This document shows, one piece after another, positions 1-11,365 of a DNA stretch of 64,000 nucleotides. Both the position numbers and the translations under genes were made by a program. The stretch comes from Monoplex corrugatus (lineage: Eukaryota; Mollusca; Gastropoda; Littorinimorpha; Ranellidae), in assembly GCA_030674185.1 (NCBI GenBank), contig CM060312.1, positions 60,991,078 to 61,055,077 on the forward strand, given 5' to 3'. How positions within the stretch are numbered: the stretch's first letter is position 1; each line of letters begins with the position of its first letter. The notes below the pieces were generated by a model, which was not told the DNA's origin, ran no database searches, and saw only the letters and a list, made by a program, of their open reading frames with translations.

Positions 1-19
1 CACACACACACAATGATTT

Positions 20-110
20 TGACGGAACTAATTGGATTCAAACCCAGAACCTTACAGTTCAGTCATTTGCACTAACCACTACACACCATGCTAACTGGTT
101 TAGCGACGAT
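20..110 (-). repeat. tRNA-derived SINE head (partial)
   Basis: Read on the - strand, this stretch looks like a tRNA-type RNA polymerase III promoter. It has an A-box-like segment with GTAGTGGTTAGTGC and, about 35 bases on, a B-box-like GGGTTTGAATCC. The same layout recurs at 1.5-1.9 kb. The window edge cuts the copy, so its length is unknown. A true tRNA is unlikely because no acceptor stem pairs. Confidence 0.5.
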
Positions 111-151
111 ATAGTACTAAACACGACTCGTAACCACGTTGTTAAAAAACA

Positions 152-272
152 CATGGATGAGAGAGAGAGAGGAGGAGAGAGAGAGAGAGAGAGGAGAGAG
201 AGGAGAGAGAGAGAGAGAGAGAGAGAGCAAGAACGAGAGAGAGAGAGATAGAGAGAGAGAGAATGTGTGTGT
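152..272. repeat. (GA)n microsatellite
   Basis: Almost pure GA/GGA dinucleotide run with short interruptions. Apparent reading frames across it, Arg-Glu on one strand and Ser-Leu on the other, are products of the repeat. The 273-734 stretch that follows shows no feature I can support. Confidence 0.95.
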
Positions 273-734
273 GTTTAATTTTAAAGGGGGCGGAATGCGG
301 TGCTCTTGCCAGACATCTGAGCTAGGCGATAGGATCAATATAGCTACGGTGCTGTCGGCATTGTCGAAACAATGAATCCTTTGTTCAGGCAACAAAAGCC
401 TACTCCTTAGCGAACACAATGGGGTCTTGTACTGTCTGTGGGATGCCGGGCAGATCTCTTTCAGTTTCAGTTTCAATTCCTCATGACGACGTCTCAGCGC
501 TTGGAATGAATTCCATATGTTCTATCGTCACAGGTGCTATGTGATGGAGAAAATCCAGAATGATCACGGCACGCTTCTTAAGCCTGCACATAAACCCATG
601 TGCTGACCAGGTCCTACCTAGATAGTTCCATAACCCTGAGGTCGTAGGGGAATGAGATGCAGAGACCTCAACTTTTCCCAGGACCAGCACCACGAGGGTG
701 GCGCCCATCCCCTCTCCCTCGATTTAAATTCATA

Positions 735-1075
735 TTCATATTCACTTTTTTAACCAATACTTCAGAAAGGCAAGAAGGCTAATTGGTTTTCAGGGGGTGG
801 GATCTGGGAAATCAACTCTCTCTCCAATGTTTTAACCAAGGCAGCCGGGCATTGCCCTGCTCTTAACGATTTTCAACTGCCGTGGGATCTTTAGTGTGCG
901 CAGCCAAAAGGCACATGGGTCCGACTCGTTTTTCGTCCCTTCCGAAGGACTAGACTTTTCAGTTCGATTTTCCAGTCAAACTGAGGAGAAAAGTCTGCAG
1001 GGGAGTGAACACTGGAACCTCGTGTTTAGTTATTGGCAGGCGAACGTCTGAACCATTCTGCCATTCTTTCTTTGG
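735..1075 (-). repeat. SINE-like repeat, tRNA-type end near 1075
   Basis: On the - strand the 5' end near 1070 reads like a tRNA A box (TGGTTCAGACGTTCGCC) followed by GAGGTTCCAGTG, a weak B box. The body is GC-richer than its surroundings and ends in a short GA run. Assignment rests only on this promoter-like pattern. The next 430 bases (1076-1509) hold a short TGAT-rich run and nothing else identifiable. Confidence 0.4.
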
Positions 1076-1509
1076 AAGGTTAAGGTCTGATTGATTGATT
1101 GGTCGATTAACTAATCGATTAATTGATTTGTTGATTGATTCTGTGGTTGGAAAGGCCTTTGATTTTTAGTTTAAAATCTGTTAAGTTTGATCACTATGGA
1201 ATTTAAAGTCTGCCAGTTTCACTGACAGATTTCGTGTTGTGAACGTCTGTCAGACGGACTGAATAACTGCAAGGTTCAGACGATTCCAGAAAAAAAGATC
1301 GCCAGTGCTGTGAGTGACACAAATAGCTGTTCTCCCACAGAGAGTGATCAGAGCAAACCAGTTAGTATGTTACAGTATGCAAATGTACCCTTCTTCTTTT
1401 TAGGATCATCGCACTTAGGGAGGCTGCCCTTGTGCTTACTTTTTTTTTTGGTCCCATTTTCTACGCCATCATTAATGGCCACAGAAGCTGGCAAAGTTTT
1501 TTTTACAAT

Positions 1510-1900
1510 GCGATGATGATGATGCTGATGAGGATGATAATCATGATGATTTGAAGTTCCATCTAGGACTGAGACTGCGTGACAGGGTTGTACTCTACGC
1601 TTACTATCATAACATATCCTGGCATCAACCAGACTAGAGAGATACAGACACCTGCAGTGCTGGTCAGAAGATTTGAGCGACACCCTCAGTGACGCATCTG
1701 TGAAGTGGATGAGACTCGACTGTGTGGTCCCAGTCTTCTCAATGAGCCCATAGCATGCCCAACTCTGGGTAAGACTAAGAGCCGGTTAGAGCCGAAAAAT
1801 CCCACAACGATATAGTTTTGAACAGACTGATGGGGATTCGAACCCAAACCTTCCAGTTGGTAGTCCGTTGCGTTAACCACTACACCATGGGGACTGGTGC
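1510..1900 (-). repeat. tRNA-derived SINE, family 1 copy A
   Basis: On the - strand it starts with a tRNA-like head: GTGTAGTGGTTAACGC as A box and GGGTTCGAATCCCC as a canonical B box. A tRNA-unrelated body follows, and the element ends in an (ATC)n-like tail near 1515. The body aligns collinearly with 18560-18955 on the opposite strand, for example at CTTCACAGATGCG and at GATGCCAGGA. Two independent copies with the same order make a real SINE family likely. Confidence 0.7.
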
Positions 1901-2150
1901 AAAAGTATCCTTTACTCTAGAAATTTTTAGAATACACTGAGCACATCACTGGCTGGGTGGCTTTTGCCTGCTGCTTAAGTACTGCCACTGCCACTGTTTA
2001 CATCTCTGTCTTCATGATTGCAGTCAGTGTTGCCCTGTTGTCTCTGTCGTTACACCTGTTCTGTACCTCACTGTTTGTATCATTACAATAAATGTGTACT
2101 TCAGTTCTCTCAGAAGAGCTAAAGAGTAACACACGCACAAAAAAAAACAA

Positions 2151-2240
<90 letters not shown>
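2151..2240. repeat. (CA)n microsatellite
   Basis: About 42 uninterrupted CA units next to A-rich sequence. Confidence 0.97.
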
Positions 2241-2244
<4 letters not shown>

Positions 2245-2261
2245 CAATCAGAACGCGTATT

Positions 2262-2560
2262 TAATACAACCAAACAAGATGCGCAAATTTTCTGCCAACT
2301 GGCCTTTGTCAAACGTAAGATCACAAACAAACAAACACAAAATACAAAAATTAGGAGAAAAAGACTGAAACTTCCCTGCTGCTTCGACCAGTGTGAAAAA
2401 AGACTAAACTGACTAAAATGACATCATAATGTGTTTGTGGGTAAATATGATGTCAGAGCAGAAGTGAGATGAATTTTGCAATTTGAAGAGTGACCATGCC
2501 GTATTAAGATTGTTTTATCCTGAAGAGGGTCCAGGCCTAAAATTAAAACTATGATGCCCT
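2262..2560 (-). mobile_element. Penelope-like element terminal fragment
   Basis: This non-coding stretch aligns collinearly with 15010-15330, which lies next to a GIY-YIG domain of a Penelope-like element. Shared landmarks in order are GCGCAAATTTTC, GCCTTTGTCAA, AACTTCCCTGC, AGTGAGAT and CTGAAGA. It is therefore probably the untranslated or pseudo-LTR end of the same family, without the coding part. The following 2561-3330 stretch shows no recognisable feature. Confidence 0.55.
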
Positions 2561-3334
2561 AGTCAAGAGTAGTTTTTTGGAACGTAAAATATCCTACTAT
2601 TAAATAATGCATAAGAAAAAATATAAGCATATGATCGATTGAATGGGAAAATATATAATCAAGAGGTATACTGGTGTAAATGGATCGTGCCTATTGCAAC
2701 GAATCCGGTCTGACCTTGGAATCAGAAGAAAAACACCCTAAACCAGAAAACCGGAGTTCCCGGCGAGAAAAAAACATAGTCAGGGCTAAAGAGTATTCAA
2801 ACTGTAATTGTTTAAATGTCTGTTTTCTCGAGATGAGCTTTGCTATGGGTGATTTTTCGTTCTGAAACACTGTGTTTCTTATTCAACATGCCTTAAGTGG
2901 TTTTGTACTATATCCTTCCTGGTTGTATTTTATGCATTTATTTTTTTACCCAAAATCATGAACGTATGCTAATAAGATATCAAAAACTTGCAAACGACAA
3001 TGAAATATGCGTAGAAGCATTTTAATCGTACTTCAAATTGTCAGTTTCACTTTAATACCAGACCGTCTCAATAGGTCTGTCTATTGTTGGTATGGTCAGT
3101 ATTCGACAGACATGCGGTAGGAAAAAGTACTTACAACAGTTCTCGAGTCTAGTGACTTTTACATCTACACTGACTTGGTGTTTGAATGCCTCCCTAAAAG
3201 GTAGAGAGCTCTCTTGGGACCCAGAGCACCAATGCCTCGTCACTCTTGGGACACTCATCTCCCAGGCTCCCGACGCCAATCGACAGTCAATTCTTCAAGC
3301 AAAAGGGGGGGGGGGGCTTCCCATAAAATGAACA

Positions 3335-3895
3335 TGTAAAATAACAACAAACTGCATCACACTGAGACAAATTGATAAGTTTAAACATTTGGAAACAGCA
3401 GATACACATTAGAAATAGCCCGCAGAACCGGCCAGCTAAAACAGCATTCAAGAAACTGAAAAGCGTTCCTACCAAGAAATGCCTTTCAATTAACATCAGG
3501 AAGAGACCTCTTCAGCGTTAAATAGAACCAATCTTGTTGTATGGAAGTGGGGCATGGACAGTCAACACGCAAAGTATGGACAGCAAAGAAAACAAGCGAG
3601 ACAGTATTGAAGGAGGCACACACAAAAAGAATATTAACGAAGAAGATTAGGAAAAGACAAGCAAAATTTATGGGACATGAGGCAAAATAAATTAGAGCAC
3701 CTAGTCACAACAGGAAAGCTAGAGGGTAAAAGAGCACCGAGTAGACTCATGAAGAAAATATTGGACAGAGTTGCAGAGTGGATGAAGACAGAGAGGATGG
3801 GAGATATATGTACTGCGACAAAGGATAGATTCATATGGAGGGCCTTGATGGCCAATGCCATGTGGCAGGGCACATGATGATGATGATGTATAGTT
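3335..3895 (+). mobile_element. LINE 3' fragment (family with ATG-repeat tail)
   Basis: The + strand carries broken remnants of a reverse-transcriptase C-terminus in several frames. Readable pieces include a TTGTTGTATGGAAGTGGGGC region (the LLYGCEAW motif of the family) and a following LEHLVTTGKLEGKRAP-like segment. It ends in GGCAGGGCACATGATGATGA. The same 3' end occurs at 7.8, 18.2, 19.0, 28.5, 39.3, 46.3 and 63.0 kb. The clade is RTE-like by general appearance only. It is dead, with stops and frameshifts throughout. Confidence 0.75.
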
Positions 3896-3949
3896 TTGAG
3901 ATTGGAACACTTTAACATACTGAGGGATTCTATGCGAGAGAGAGAGAGG

Positions 3950-3982
<33 letters not shown>

Positions 3983-4069
3983 GTTTTGACATCACCTTCT
4001 AGCAAAATGAGCAGGGTTAACATATAAGAATGCACACTCTGTAATTAATCATTGTGTCGATTTCTGCAG

Positions 4070-4481
4070 AACCAGGTACACGAGGAGATATACATTTTCA
4101 TGCACGTCTAAGCATCCAAATCTTCTGTCAGGCTATGTCCAGACCAAAGGATACAAGTTCGGTAAGACGTTTGTCTTCAAAGACGGCTGGCATCACGAAG
4201 CGACCATAGTGGGTCCTGCAGCTCACTGTACCATGCTCAGCCTCCTCATTCCCAAAGAATTCTTCTGCGCTCTTCAAAGCATTGAAATTTACACTGGTGG
4301 CCTGGGGGAACCCACGCAGCTGGCATCCAGACTGTGCCGAGACGGGACATCTGAACCTGTTCATGTGTATGAGTCTCCAATATTCCACGTCCATTGGAGA
4401 ATGGCCAGCACTGTCGATGGTATATCTCACTCCTCATCAGAAATGTCGTCCGGATTTAGAGCTTGGTTTTCTTTCCACAAG
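4070..4481 (+). CDS. GRL101-like receptor, CUB-domain exon
   Basis: A 412-nt open block between a TTTCTGCAG acceptor and a CACAAG|GTATTT donor encodes about 137 residues with CUB-domain character. It has Cys in AAHC, FFC and RLC, the segment QSIEIYTGG (compare the family's LEIYDG), SPIFHVHW, and the terminal strand GFRAWFSFHK. CUB domains are extracellular beta-sandwich modules for protein or ligand binding. The entry phase is 2 (one base completes a codon) and the exit phase is 0. Upstream exons with a signal peptide were not found. I link it to the lectin and 7TM exons because GRL101-type receptors combine these modules in this order on the same strand, but the connecting exon to 8093 is missing. 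It could instead belong to a separate CUB protein. Confidence 0.6.
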
Positions 4482-4575
4482 GTATTTGTAAAAGAAACTA
4501 GAGCTTGGTTTTCTTTCCACAAGGTATTTATAAAAAAATTAGAGCCTGGTTTGCTTTCCACAAGGTATTTGTACC
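4457..4575 (+). repeat. Triplicated exon-end / splice-donor repeat
   Basis: Three head-to-tail copies of a 41-42 bp unit each contain the last coding bases of the CUB exon and an identical CACAAGGTATTT donor, at 4481, 4523 and 4564. Using the second donor would add 14 residues in frame. Using the third would change the exit phase from 0 to 2. The second and third copies have diverged slightly. Confidence 0.85.
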
Positions 4576-6539
4576 AAAAAAAATGTCTGCTTCATTTTCC
4601 ATACTCGTTTTGACTCTCCAATACCTCCAAACCCAAGTTTATTTAGTGGAAGTCCCAGTGCTAGGAAGTCCATAGGAGTATTAGTTTTAAGTTGCTGAAA
4701 GGCCACCCTTTGCAGGAAACCCTGCATTGCTGCCAGATCTCTAAACTGGAATTCAGATGTGCCTGTTCTATTCCAGAATAAAACAAAAAGTCTACGTGAA
4801 ATTTGATCTAGTTACACTTAAGTTTTGCATCATACTCTTCCGTTTGATATATGTAGGTCAGTTGTTTTTGAAAGCAGAAATGTTTGGTGACGTATTATCT
4901 AATTTTCGTTTCTAAACAGACATTTCAGCAAATACTATTATGAAGTTGAAAATATGTCTATCTCTAAATTAAACTATGTTTTCATCTTATTTCATATCAA
5001 ACTATAGAGGACACCATTCATTGAACAATGTTCCAAAAATTTGCCAAAATTGTATTCTAAGACCAACGTAAAGTTTCATCAAGCCAAAGAGAATAGTAAC
5101 TACGGTAGTGTTCTCTTTGACCAGGCGCTGCAGGTAAGGGTTTAGATAGAAACCGGTGTCAAGACAGTCCGTCTAAGAGGAAAGGTACAGGGGCCTCTTT
5201 TTTCTCCCACGTCCACACAGAGTGACGGTGTGGGGGTTAGTGTTTTGGATGAGAAAATAAATCAGAACGTGCATTACCACATTTGAGTGTTTCAATAACA
5301 AATAGTGAAGTTGATTTTAACTTGAAGATGAAAGAAATGAAAACGGCAATATAGGTATCCCTGGTAAAACAATGTTAAAAGAGGTCTGTGACACCTTATG
5401 TGAACAGCAGCACCGTCAGTGGACAGCAATGCACACTCCCTCGCCAGATCAGTTCAAGTTCCAGCCAGCGCGTACTGTCAGTGGTTCAAACAAATGCCCT
5501 CTGTCCAAATCTTACTGACGTGTGCTAGATATTGAATTTACTACACTTATCGATGTGTGGGCTAAGGTTCCTGACCAAAGCAGAAAACGGCCTTGACCCA
5601 GTTCTCACGGTATACCTCAAGCAAACGATGCTATGGTATGCATTTATTCATCCGGCATGGACGGGTGCATTGTTGTGTTTCTTTACAGAAATCGTAACTT
5701 TTAAAAAGATATTCCTTCTTTGTGATGGATTGCATAATCAGTGCATGAATCATAACATATATGTTCTGTGATAGATAGAAAAAGGTGCCGAAAAGAAATG
5801 TGAAATGCTCTGTTTGGACTGCTGTATGGATACGATAGTGCTGTTCACTTAATTTAAGGGGCCTACAGAGATTTCTTCAGTTGGTCAATGAACACATACA
5901 GAAAAAGAAGATGGCACTGCATGAACTTTCTCTGGAGAGAGCAACTTGAATTTCACAGAGAAAATCCATTGTGAAAACAAATAGATAGATGTTGTTATGA
6001 CCATACATGTAAAATGTAATATGCATAAGTTCAAAGCTGAAAAAAGCTGCATTCATGGTCAGCAGCTCTTAAAACGAAACTGAATATTTTTGACAGATGC
6101 CTTGTCTGCCCTTCAGACCCAGTGTGCCGACAAAGAGACTGACGAACAGCATGTTTCAATATGGCACGTCCAACAAGTCAGACTGGCTTTGCTGCAGTGG
6201 TTGCCTCAGACCTTGCCAATGTTCTCGAAAGACAAGGCAGGACCAACGAGCAGTTACATGTAGAGTCCAACTCCAATTCCAAGGAAGCCATATAAACCAC
6301 GACAAAACCAAGAGTGTAGAAGGATGGCAACCATCGGTTTACACGACAGAAACAGATCGTTTTCTTAAGACTACGCTCTGAGGACTGAAGTCAGAGGTAT
6401 CAGGCCTACAGGCGCCTTCTAGAGTAACTATGGTAAAATGCAGTATAACACAAATGTTTATACGAGCATTATAAATCAGATGAGAATGCTGCTTGGCCAC
6501 TGAAGTCCCTTTATGGTGAAACAGTGTCAGGTCTCTCGC
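4576..6539. other. Intron, no supported gene
   Basis: AT-rich DNA without a long convincing reading frame. The exon that should carry the first half of the LDLa repeat completed at 8093 probably lies somewhere between 4.6 and 8.0 kb, but I could not identify it. Around 6090-6400 there is GC-richer sequence resembling retroelement DNA, not classified. Confidence 0.5.
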
Positions 6540-6960
6540 TTCAACCAAAGGCCTTTATCAACCTTGTCTCTGCGATCAAGAGAACTAAACAGCTTACAAC
6601 ATATTTCAGTGATGCTATCTCTATGAAGTGGAGGTACAGGAGACATGGCCGACTACAAATCCACCAACACGAATTGGAAAAATAAATAACCGGCCATTAT
6701 TCATTGCAAGATATGGCCTGACCATGCAGATGGCAGGGAAAAGAAAAGATGGAGAAGAAGACTACGCTCTGAACACAACAGACAAAACAACCAAATGGCA
6801 GCAACAATGATGCTGGATCCTCCACGTTGTATAGTCTACGTGGTTTGGACAACCAGACAGCAGAGCACATCCTCTAGAACTGTCCACGCTACAATACCCT
6901 CAGAAAAATCATCTGGTTAGAGGACGCTTCTTAGATCTTATGCTATAGGGGACACAGCAT
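6540..6960 (+). mobile_element. Degenerate LINE C-terminal fragment
   Basis: On the + strand near 6850-6920 a broken frame reads DNQTAEHIL, a stop, then NCPRYNTLRK. This is the Cys/His-rich QTAEHILxxCP signature seen near the C-terminus of many non-LTR retrotransposon polymerases. Its upstream part shares the string ATGGCCGACTACA with 63.55 kb. No intact ORF remains. Another weak LINE-like scrap follows at 7440-7560. Confidence 0.45.
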
Positions 6961-7714
6961 GATAGGGAAAGAACCTAACAATGATAATTATGATGTTTAT
7001 AAAGCACTACATCTTGATGCATAAATCAAATTAAACCCCACACTCTCGTCGTTTACTCAAATATAGACTCACGGTGAAAAAACAAGGCTACATAGCATCT
7101 TAACGCTGGGAGGGAGGGGGGAGGGGTAGGACAGGATGATTGGGATGGTGGGATGAAGGGGAAAATCATTGTAAAAACTTGGAAACAATTGTAATTGTCA
7201 AAGAGGTTGGGAAAACCCATTTCCAATTGACCATGGAACATCTGTATCGAGGAATTTGTAAACAAATAGAAGTAGAACGGATATGTAAGGTAAGGGTATA
7301 CATTCTGAGGTGGTTGCAAAGATACGTAGATGCAAAACCTGTTAATACATTTGTAGCAGAACGTATCGATTTTGTATGAACTTTTTAACATCAAGCAACC
7401 ACCAACGTAGGTACTGAAGCAAGAGAGCGACAAGATCATTTTAAGTTTTACAACGACAAGACGGGTCGCAGAACCCTGGACTCGCTGGAAGCAAGTGGCA
7501 GAAGATGCAGCAAACCAAAGGGCGGAGAGTTACAATGACTGACATGACACAAGACAAGTTATGTTAAAACACACCGCTTCCTACACACCGGACTGACAAC
7601 ATGACCAAAATGACAGGTAGATAATGCTTTGTTTAAAAGTGATGCAAACACACCAACTATATTTGTGAGTCGGTTTTATGATCAGCACTCATGAAGTTTT
7701 CTTGTTTTGTCTGA

Positions 7715-7830
7715 CCATGAACGGAGAGGGTGGAAGATATGCTTACAGCAACAAGGGATAGATACATATGGAGGGCCATGATTTCAATACCATGAGGCAG
7801 GGCACATGATGATGACAATGATGTGTTTCT
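7715..7830 (+). mobile_element. LINE 3' end scrap (ATG-tailed family)
   Basis: A short copy of the family's last 110 bases: GAGAGGGTGGAAGATATGCT, then CATATGGAGGGCCATGAT, then GGCAGGGCACATGATGATGA. It is severely 5'-truncated, as is typical of target-primed reverse transcription. Confidence 0.7.
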
Positions 7831-8092
7831 AGCAACCTGTACACGACTTTGCCAACGCATAGGTTTTGTGCAGGCTCAGAAAGACTGCCAGATAATTGCT
7901 AGCAGACTTGGGTGGACTTATGAAGTCATCGTTCAGAGAAGACCGAATTTTTAGCGATTTAGGTCAAATGTTGATCTGTTTGACCGAATAAGAATGTTTG
8001 GTTTCATAAACCTTTGTTGTTGTTCGTTATTTTGCGTTATTTATTTGTTTTCTGTTTTTTTGTCTGGTTAGGACGCATCTTCTTTACCTCAG

Positions 8093-8258
8093 AAGTTGGG
8101 AAGTGGCCTGTGGAATTGCTCTGTCCCCAACTGGCCAGCGTTCCAAGCCACTTCCATTGCAATTACGACACTGAGTGTTCGGCAGCGGAAGATGAAACAG
8201 ACTGTGTCTACACTGGTCACTGCAAGCCTGGGCAGTTGGTTCTCCCTGCTCTTGGAAG
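8093..8258 (+). CDS. GRL101-like receptor, LDLa end plus lectin start exon
   Basis: The exon lies between a TTTACCTCAG acceptor and the CTTGGAAG|GTGTCT donor. An alternative acceptor ending at 8071 keeps the same phase and adds seven codons. It encodes the second half of an LDL-receptor class A repeat, with HCNYDTECSAAEDETDC carrying the acidic calcium-cage residues. GHCKPGQLVLPALG follows, the usual CxPG opening of a C-type lectin domain. It enters in phase 1 and exits in phase 2. The split Arg codon is completed exactly by the exon at 20364, giving the expected RCY lectin motif across a 12-kb intron. The first two LDLa cysteines must come from a missing upstream exon. Confidence 0.8.
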
Positions 8259-8334
8259 GTGTCTGAACTCTCCCTTAAAAGTTCTGATATACATGTACAC
8301 AGGCACGCACTCACACGAACACATATACACCTAT

Positions 8335-8690
<356 letters not shown>

Positions 8691-9637
8691 ACTCGCGTGT
8701 GCCTGCCTACGAAGGCATTAACTGTATATTTGTGAATATTTGTGTTCATTTATATTATTTGGCGCTACTATAAGCGATGGTTCTTATCAATTATATCCAT
8801 TTCAGGTTTTGTCGATAGCTGTTTTCATTTGGCTAAAAGTTTAATACTATTCTGGTCTCGTAAAGTGCTAGAGCATGTTTTTGATATAAGCTATTTGCGT
8901 TCTATTCACATCACGGCTGTTCCATGCTGACTTTCAGTAGCAGGATGCCAGGGTGGAAAGGCGCGTGATGCATCGTCACTGACCTGTTGATCTTGAGCGC
9001 GCCCAGTCTCTGTAGAGAGAGCAGAGGCTAGCGCTGCCACCATTTTTCTGCCGACACCGTCGCGCTCAACCGAACACGGCTTCTGCCCAACCCCTCTGCA
9101 ATGAGATAGCGCTGCTGTTGCGCCCAGAGAGCAAACCGGAAATCTTCGCTCTTGTTCAAAACGTTGTAGTACTATAATTCAAAGCGACTTAATTTGACGT
9201 CAAAATTATTCACGTAAAAGCTGAGAGATTACGCTTTCCATAGCCTAGACATTAAACATGAAGGAAACATACGTCAAACACACACCAGGCAGCCATTTAG
9301 AACAGACAAGAAGTTGTGCTTGTCCCGTGAAAATTGCACAATTGTAATTGATCACTACAAGTAGAACATTAATATTATCGTATTCATTTTACTGGAGTTA
9401 AGAGATACATGCGTACACAACACATTACACTAGACAGAACAGTGGATCGATTTATCTGAGGGCCACAGCTGATACTGTCTTTGGAGCAGTGAAAATATTA
9501 CTTCACAGTCCATTGTCAGCAGCAGCAGCCACAGCCACAAGGATTAAAGTGAGGAACGTGTGAAGATAAAGTAATAATACTGTACTTAAAAGGAAACGGT
9601 TATATCCGCAGTTCTGCATTAGACACGGGCAGTAGTT

Positions 9638-9638
9638 G

Positions 9639-9684
<46 letters not shown>

Positions 9685-9732
9685 TGCGTGCGTGCGTGCG
9701 TGTGTGTGTGTATGTGTGTGCGTGTTGTGTGC

Positions 9733-9782
<50 letters not shown>
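9638..9782. repeat. (GT)n microsatellite
   Basis: GT run with GCGT interruptions in the middle. The 9783-10235 stretch around and after it has no supported gene. Confidence 0.95.
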
Positions 9783-9786
<4 letters not shown>

Positions 9787-10233
9787 ATGTTCCACTATAC
9801 ACTCCATCGTAAGCGTTTGTCAGTCACTCTAATACCATGACACTTTAAACACTTTCAAAAACTACAAACTTACTGATCTGGTAAAACAGTCACACGTACA
9901 GGCAGCACTTGCACACAGTGATCGTTTCACCCACTGATAATCCAAACTATGTGATAATGCGAGCACAGCTTGACTTTAAAGACACACAAAACTCGGCATC
10001 CTGCTAGCTCTGAACAGTAGAGACAAAGAAGGGCAGCGTCAGGAATGCGGGAGGGGCCCAGCTGTGTAAACAAAACTCAGCTAGCGGGCAGAAGCCAACT
10101 CAGTAGATAGAGGGAAAGAAGGGCTTTAACAGCCGTGACATAAATGAAATTATATCATTTCATATCATATGCATTTATTCACATCAATGAAATTACATCA
10201 TTTCATACACGAACGCACGACATCTCCCCCCTC

Positions 10234-10235
<2 letters not shown>

Positions 10236-10296
<61 letters not shown>

Positions 10297-10322
10297 AAAT
10301 GTACACACACAAGCAACACATA
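10236..10322. repeat. (CA)n microsatellite
   Basis: CA run directly bordering the truncated 3' side of the Ty3-type relic. The repeat marks where the element's pol sequence stops. Confidence 0.9.
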
Positions 10323-10359
10323 CACATACACAAGCATGTACAAACAAGCTTCGCACTGT

Positions 10360-11365
10360 GCTCTAAGTAAACTCTAGCCACTGATGGAGGAGTATTTCGA
10401 AACAGGAGTTTGAGAGGGATCTTTTCTGTCCCAATCACTAACGTGTCTGACTGCATTCATGGACTGCCCCCTAATGATGTAGCAAATCATGTCCCAGAAG
10501 CATGGGATCACTTATTGGAGCCACATAGACTCTTTCCTGAAACAAGGATTGACCAATCTTGATCTGAATTGGAGATGTGATAAAGCCTGTCAATGCTGAT
10601 TCCTGGTCAGCCATGTGCATGACCATATCTTTCCATTGATCATAAACTGATGTGGCAACAATGGTTATTTTGGCTCCACAGTCCACTTTGGCTTCCACTG
10701 GTACACCACCCACAATCACTTGGTGCCCTTAAGAACCAGCACAGACTCTGTTGAGGTGCAGAACCGAAGGTGGATTATTTTTGTTATCCTTGCTATCATG
10801 ATGAATAGTATTGGATGTACTGTCTACCCATCTCTGCGTTGATAGTTCTTTGGTTGATCCCCTCTCCGTTCCTGGTTGGGGCTTATTTTTCCGCTGAGAG
10901 TCAGTTCCGTTGGACTCCTGACTGTTGCATGACAAATCCGCTCCCTTGGACTGCTGATTTGTGCGCGGTAAATCAGCTCCTTTGGACTGCTGATTGTTGC
11001 GCGGTGAATCAGCTCCTTTGCACTGTTGATTTTTGCGTGGTGAATCAGCTCCTTTGGACTGCTGAATGTTGCGCTGTGAATCAGCTCCTTTGTTCTGCTG
11101 ATTATTGTGTGATGAATCAGCTCCTTTGGACTGCTGATTGTTTATCACCTCAACAGATGTAGTTTGGCTATTGGTATCCTTTGGTTCAGGAGAATGGCCC
11201 CTTTTCCCGAACCTTAGTTGTTTAAAGGTTGTTTGAGTGCCAAGGATTCTTTTCCAGCCATTTTTTATATTGAGAGCAGTCACATTTTATGTGCCCCCTC
11301 TGCTTGCAGAAGAAACATTGGATCTGGCTGCTCCCAGTGTTTGCTGGAGTGCTGTTTTTTGCTCC
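10360..11365 (-). pseudogene. Ty3/gypsy relic: zinc knuckle, linker repeats, protease
   Basis: It continues from the gag block above it on the - strand. Just after the gag stop (11330-11280) the gag frame still reads CFFCKQRGHIKCDC, a CX2CX4HX4C zinc knuckle. The frame then shifts near an A run. A linker with about eight repeats of a ten-residue unit containing QQSKGAD spans roughly 11150-10920. A retropepsin-like segment follows, with VDCGAKITIV in place of the usual D-[ST]-G-A motif, and LLGHDLL near its end. The active-site Thr/Ser is replaced by Cys, and the sequence dissolves into a CA repeat near 10360. RT, RNase H and integrase are absent. It is a dead, 3'-truncated retrotransposon sitting antisense in the receptor intron. 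Confidence 0.75.

Noticed and set aside
1786..1897. A genuine tRNA gene
   Set aside because: A and B boxes are present but no cloverleaf stems pair, and a second collinear copy at 18.6 kb shows that it is a SINE.
7870..7952. Short exon after TTTTGTGCAG with a lectin-like AQKDCQ reading
   Set aside because: Only 26 codons, ending in a stop with no donor, and not compatible with the LDLa exon that must precede 8093.
8936..10012. 12-bp inverted repeats TAGCAGGATGCC as DNA-transposon ends
   Set aside because: No matching target-site duplication, the similarity stops after 12 bases, and no transposase is present. Chance is plausible over this distance.
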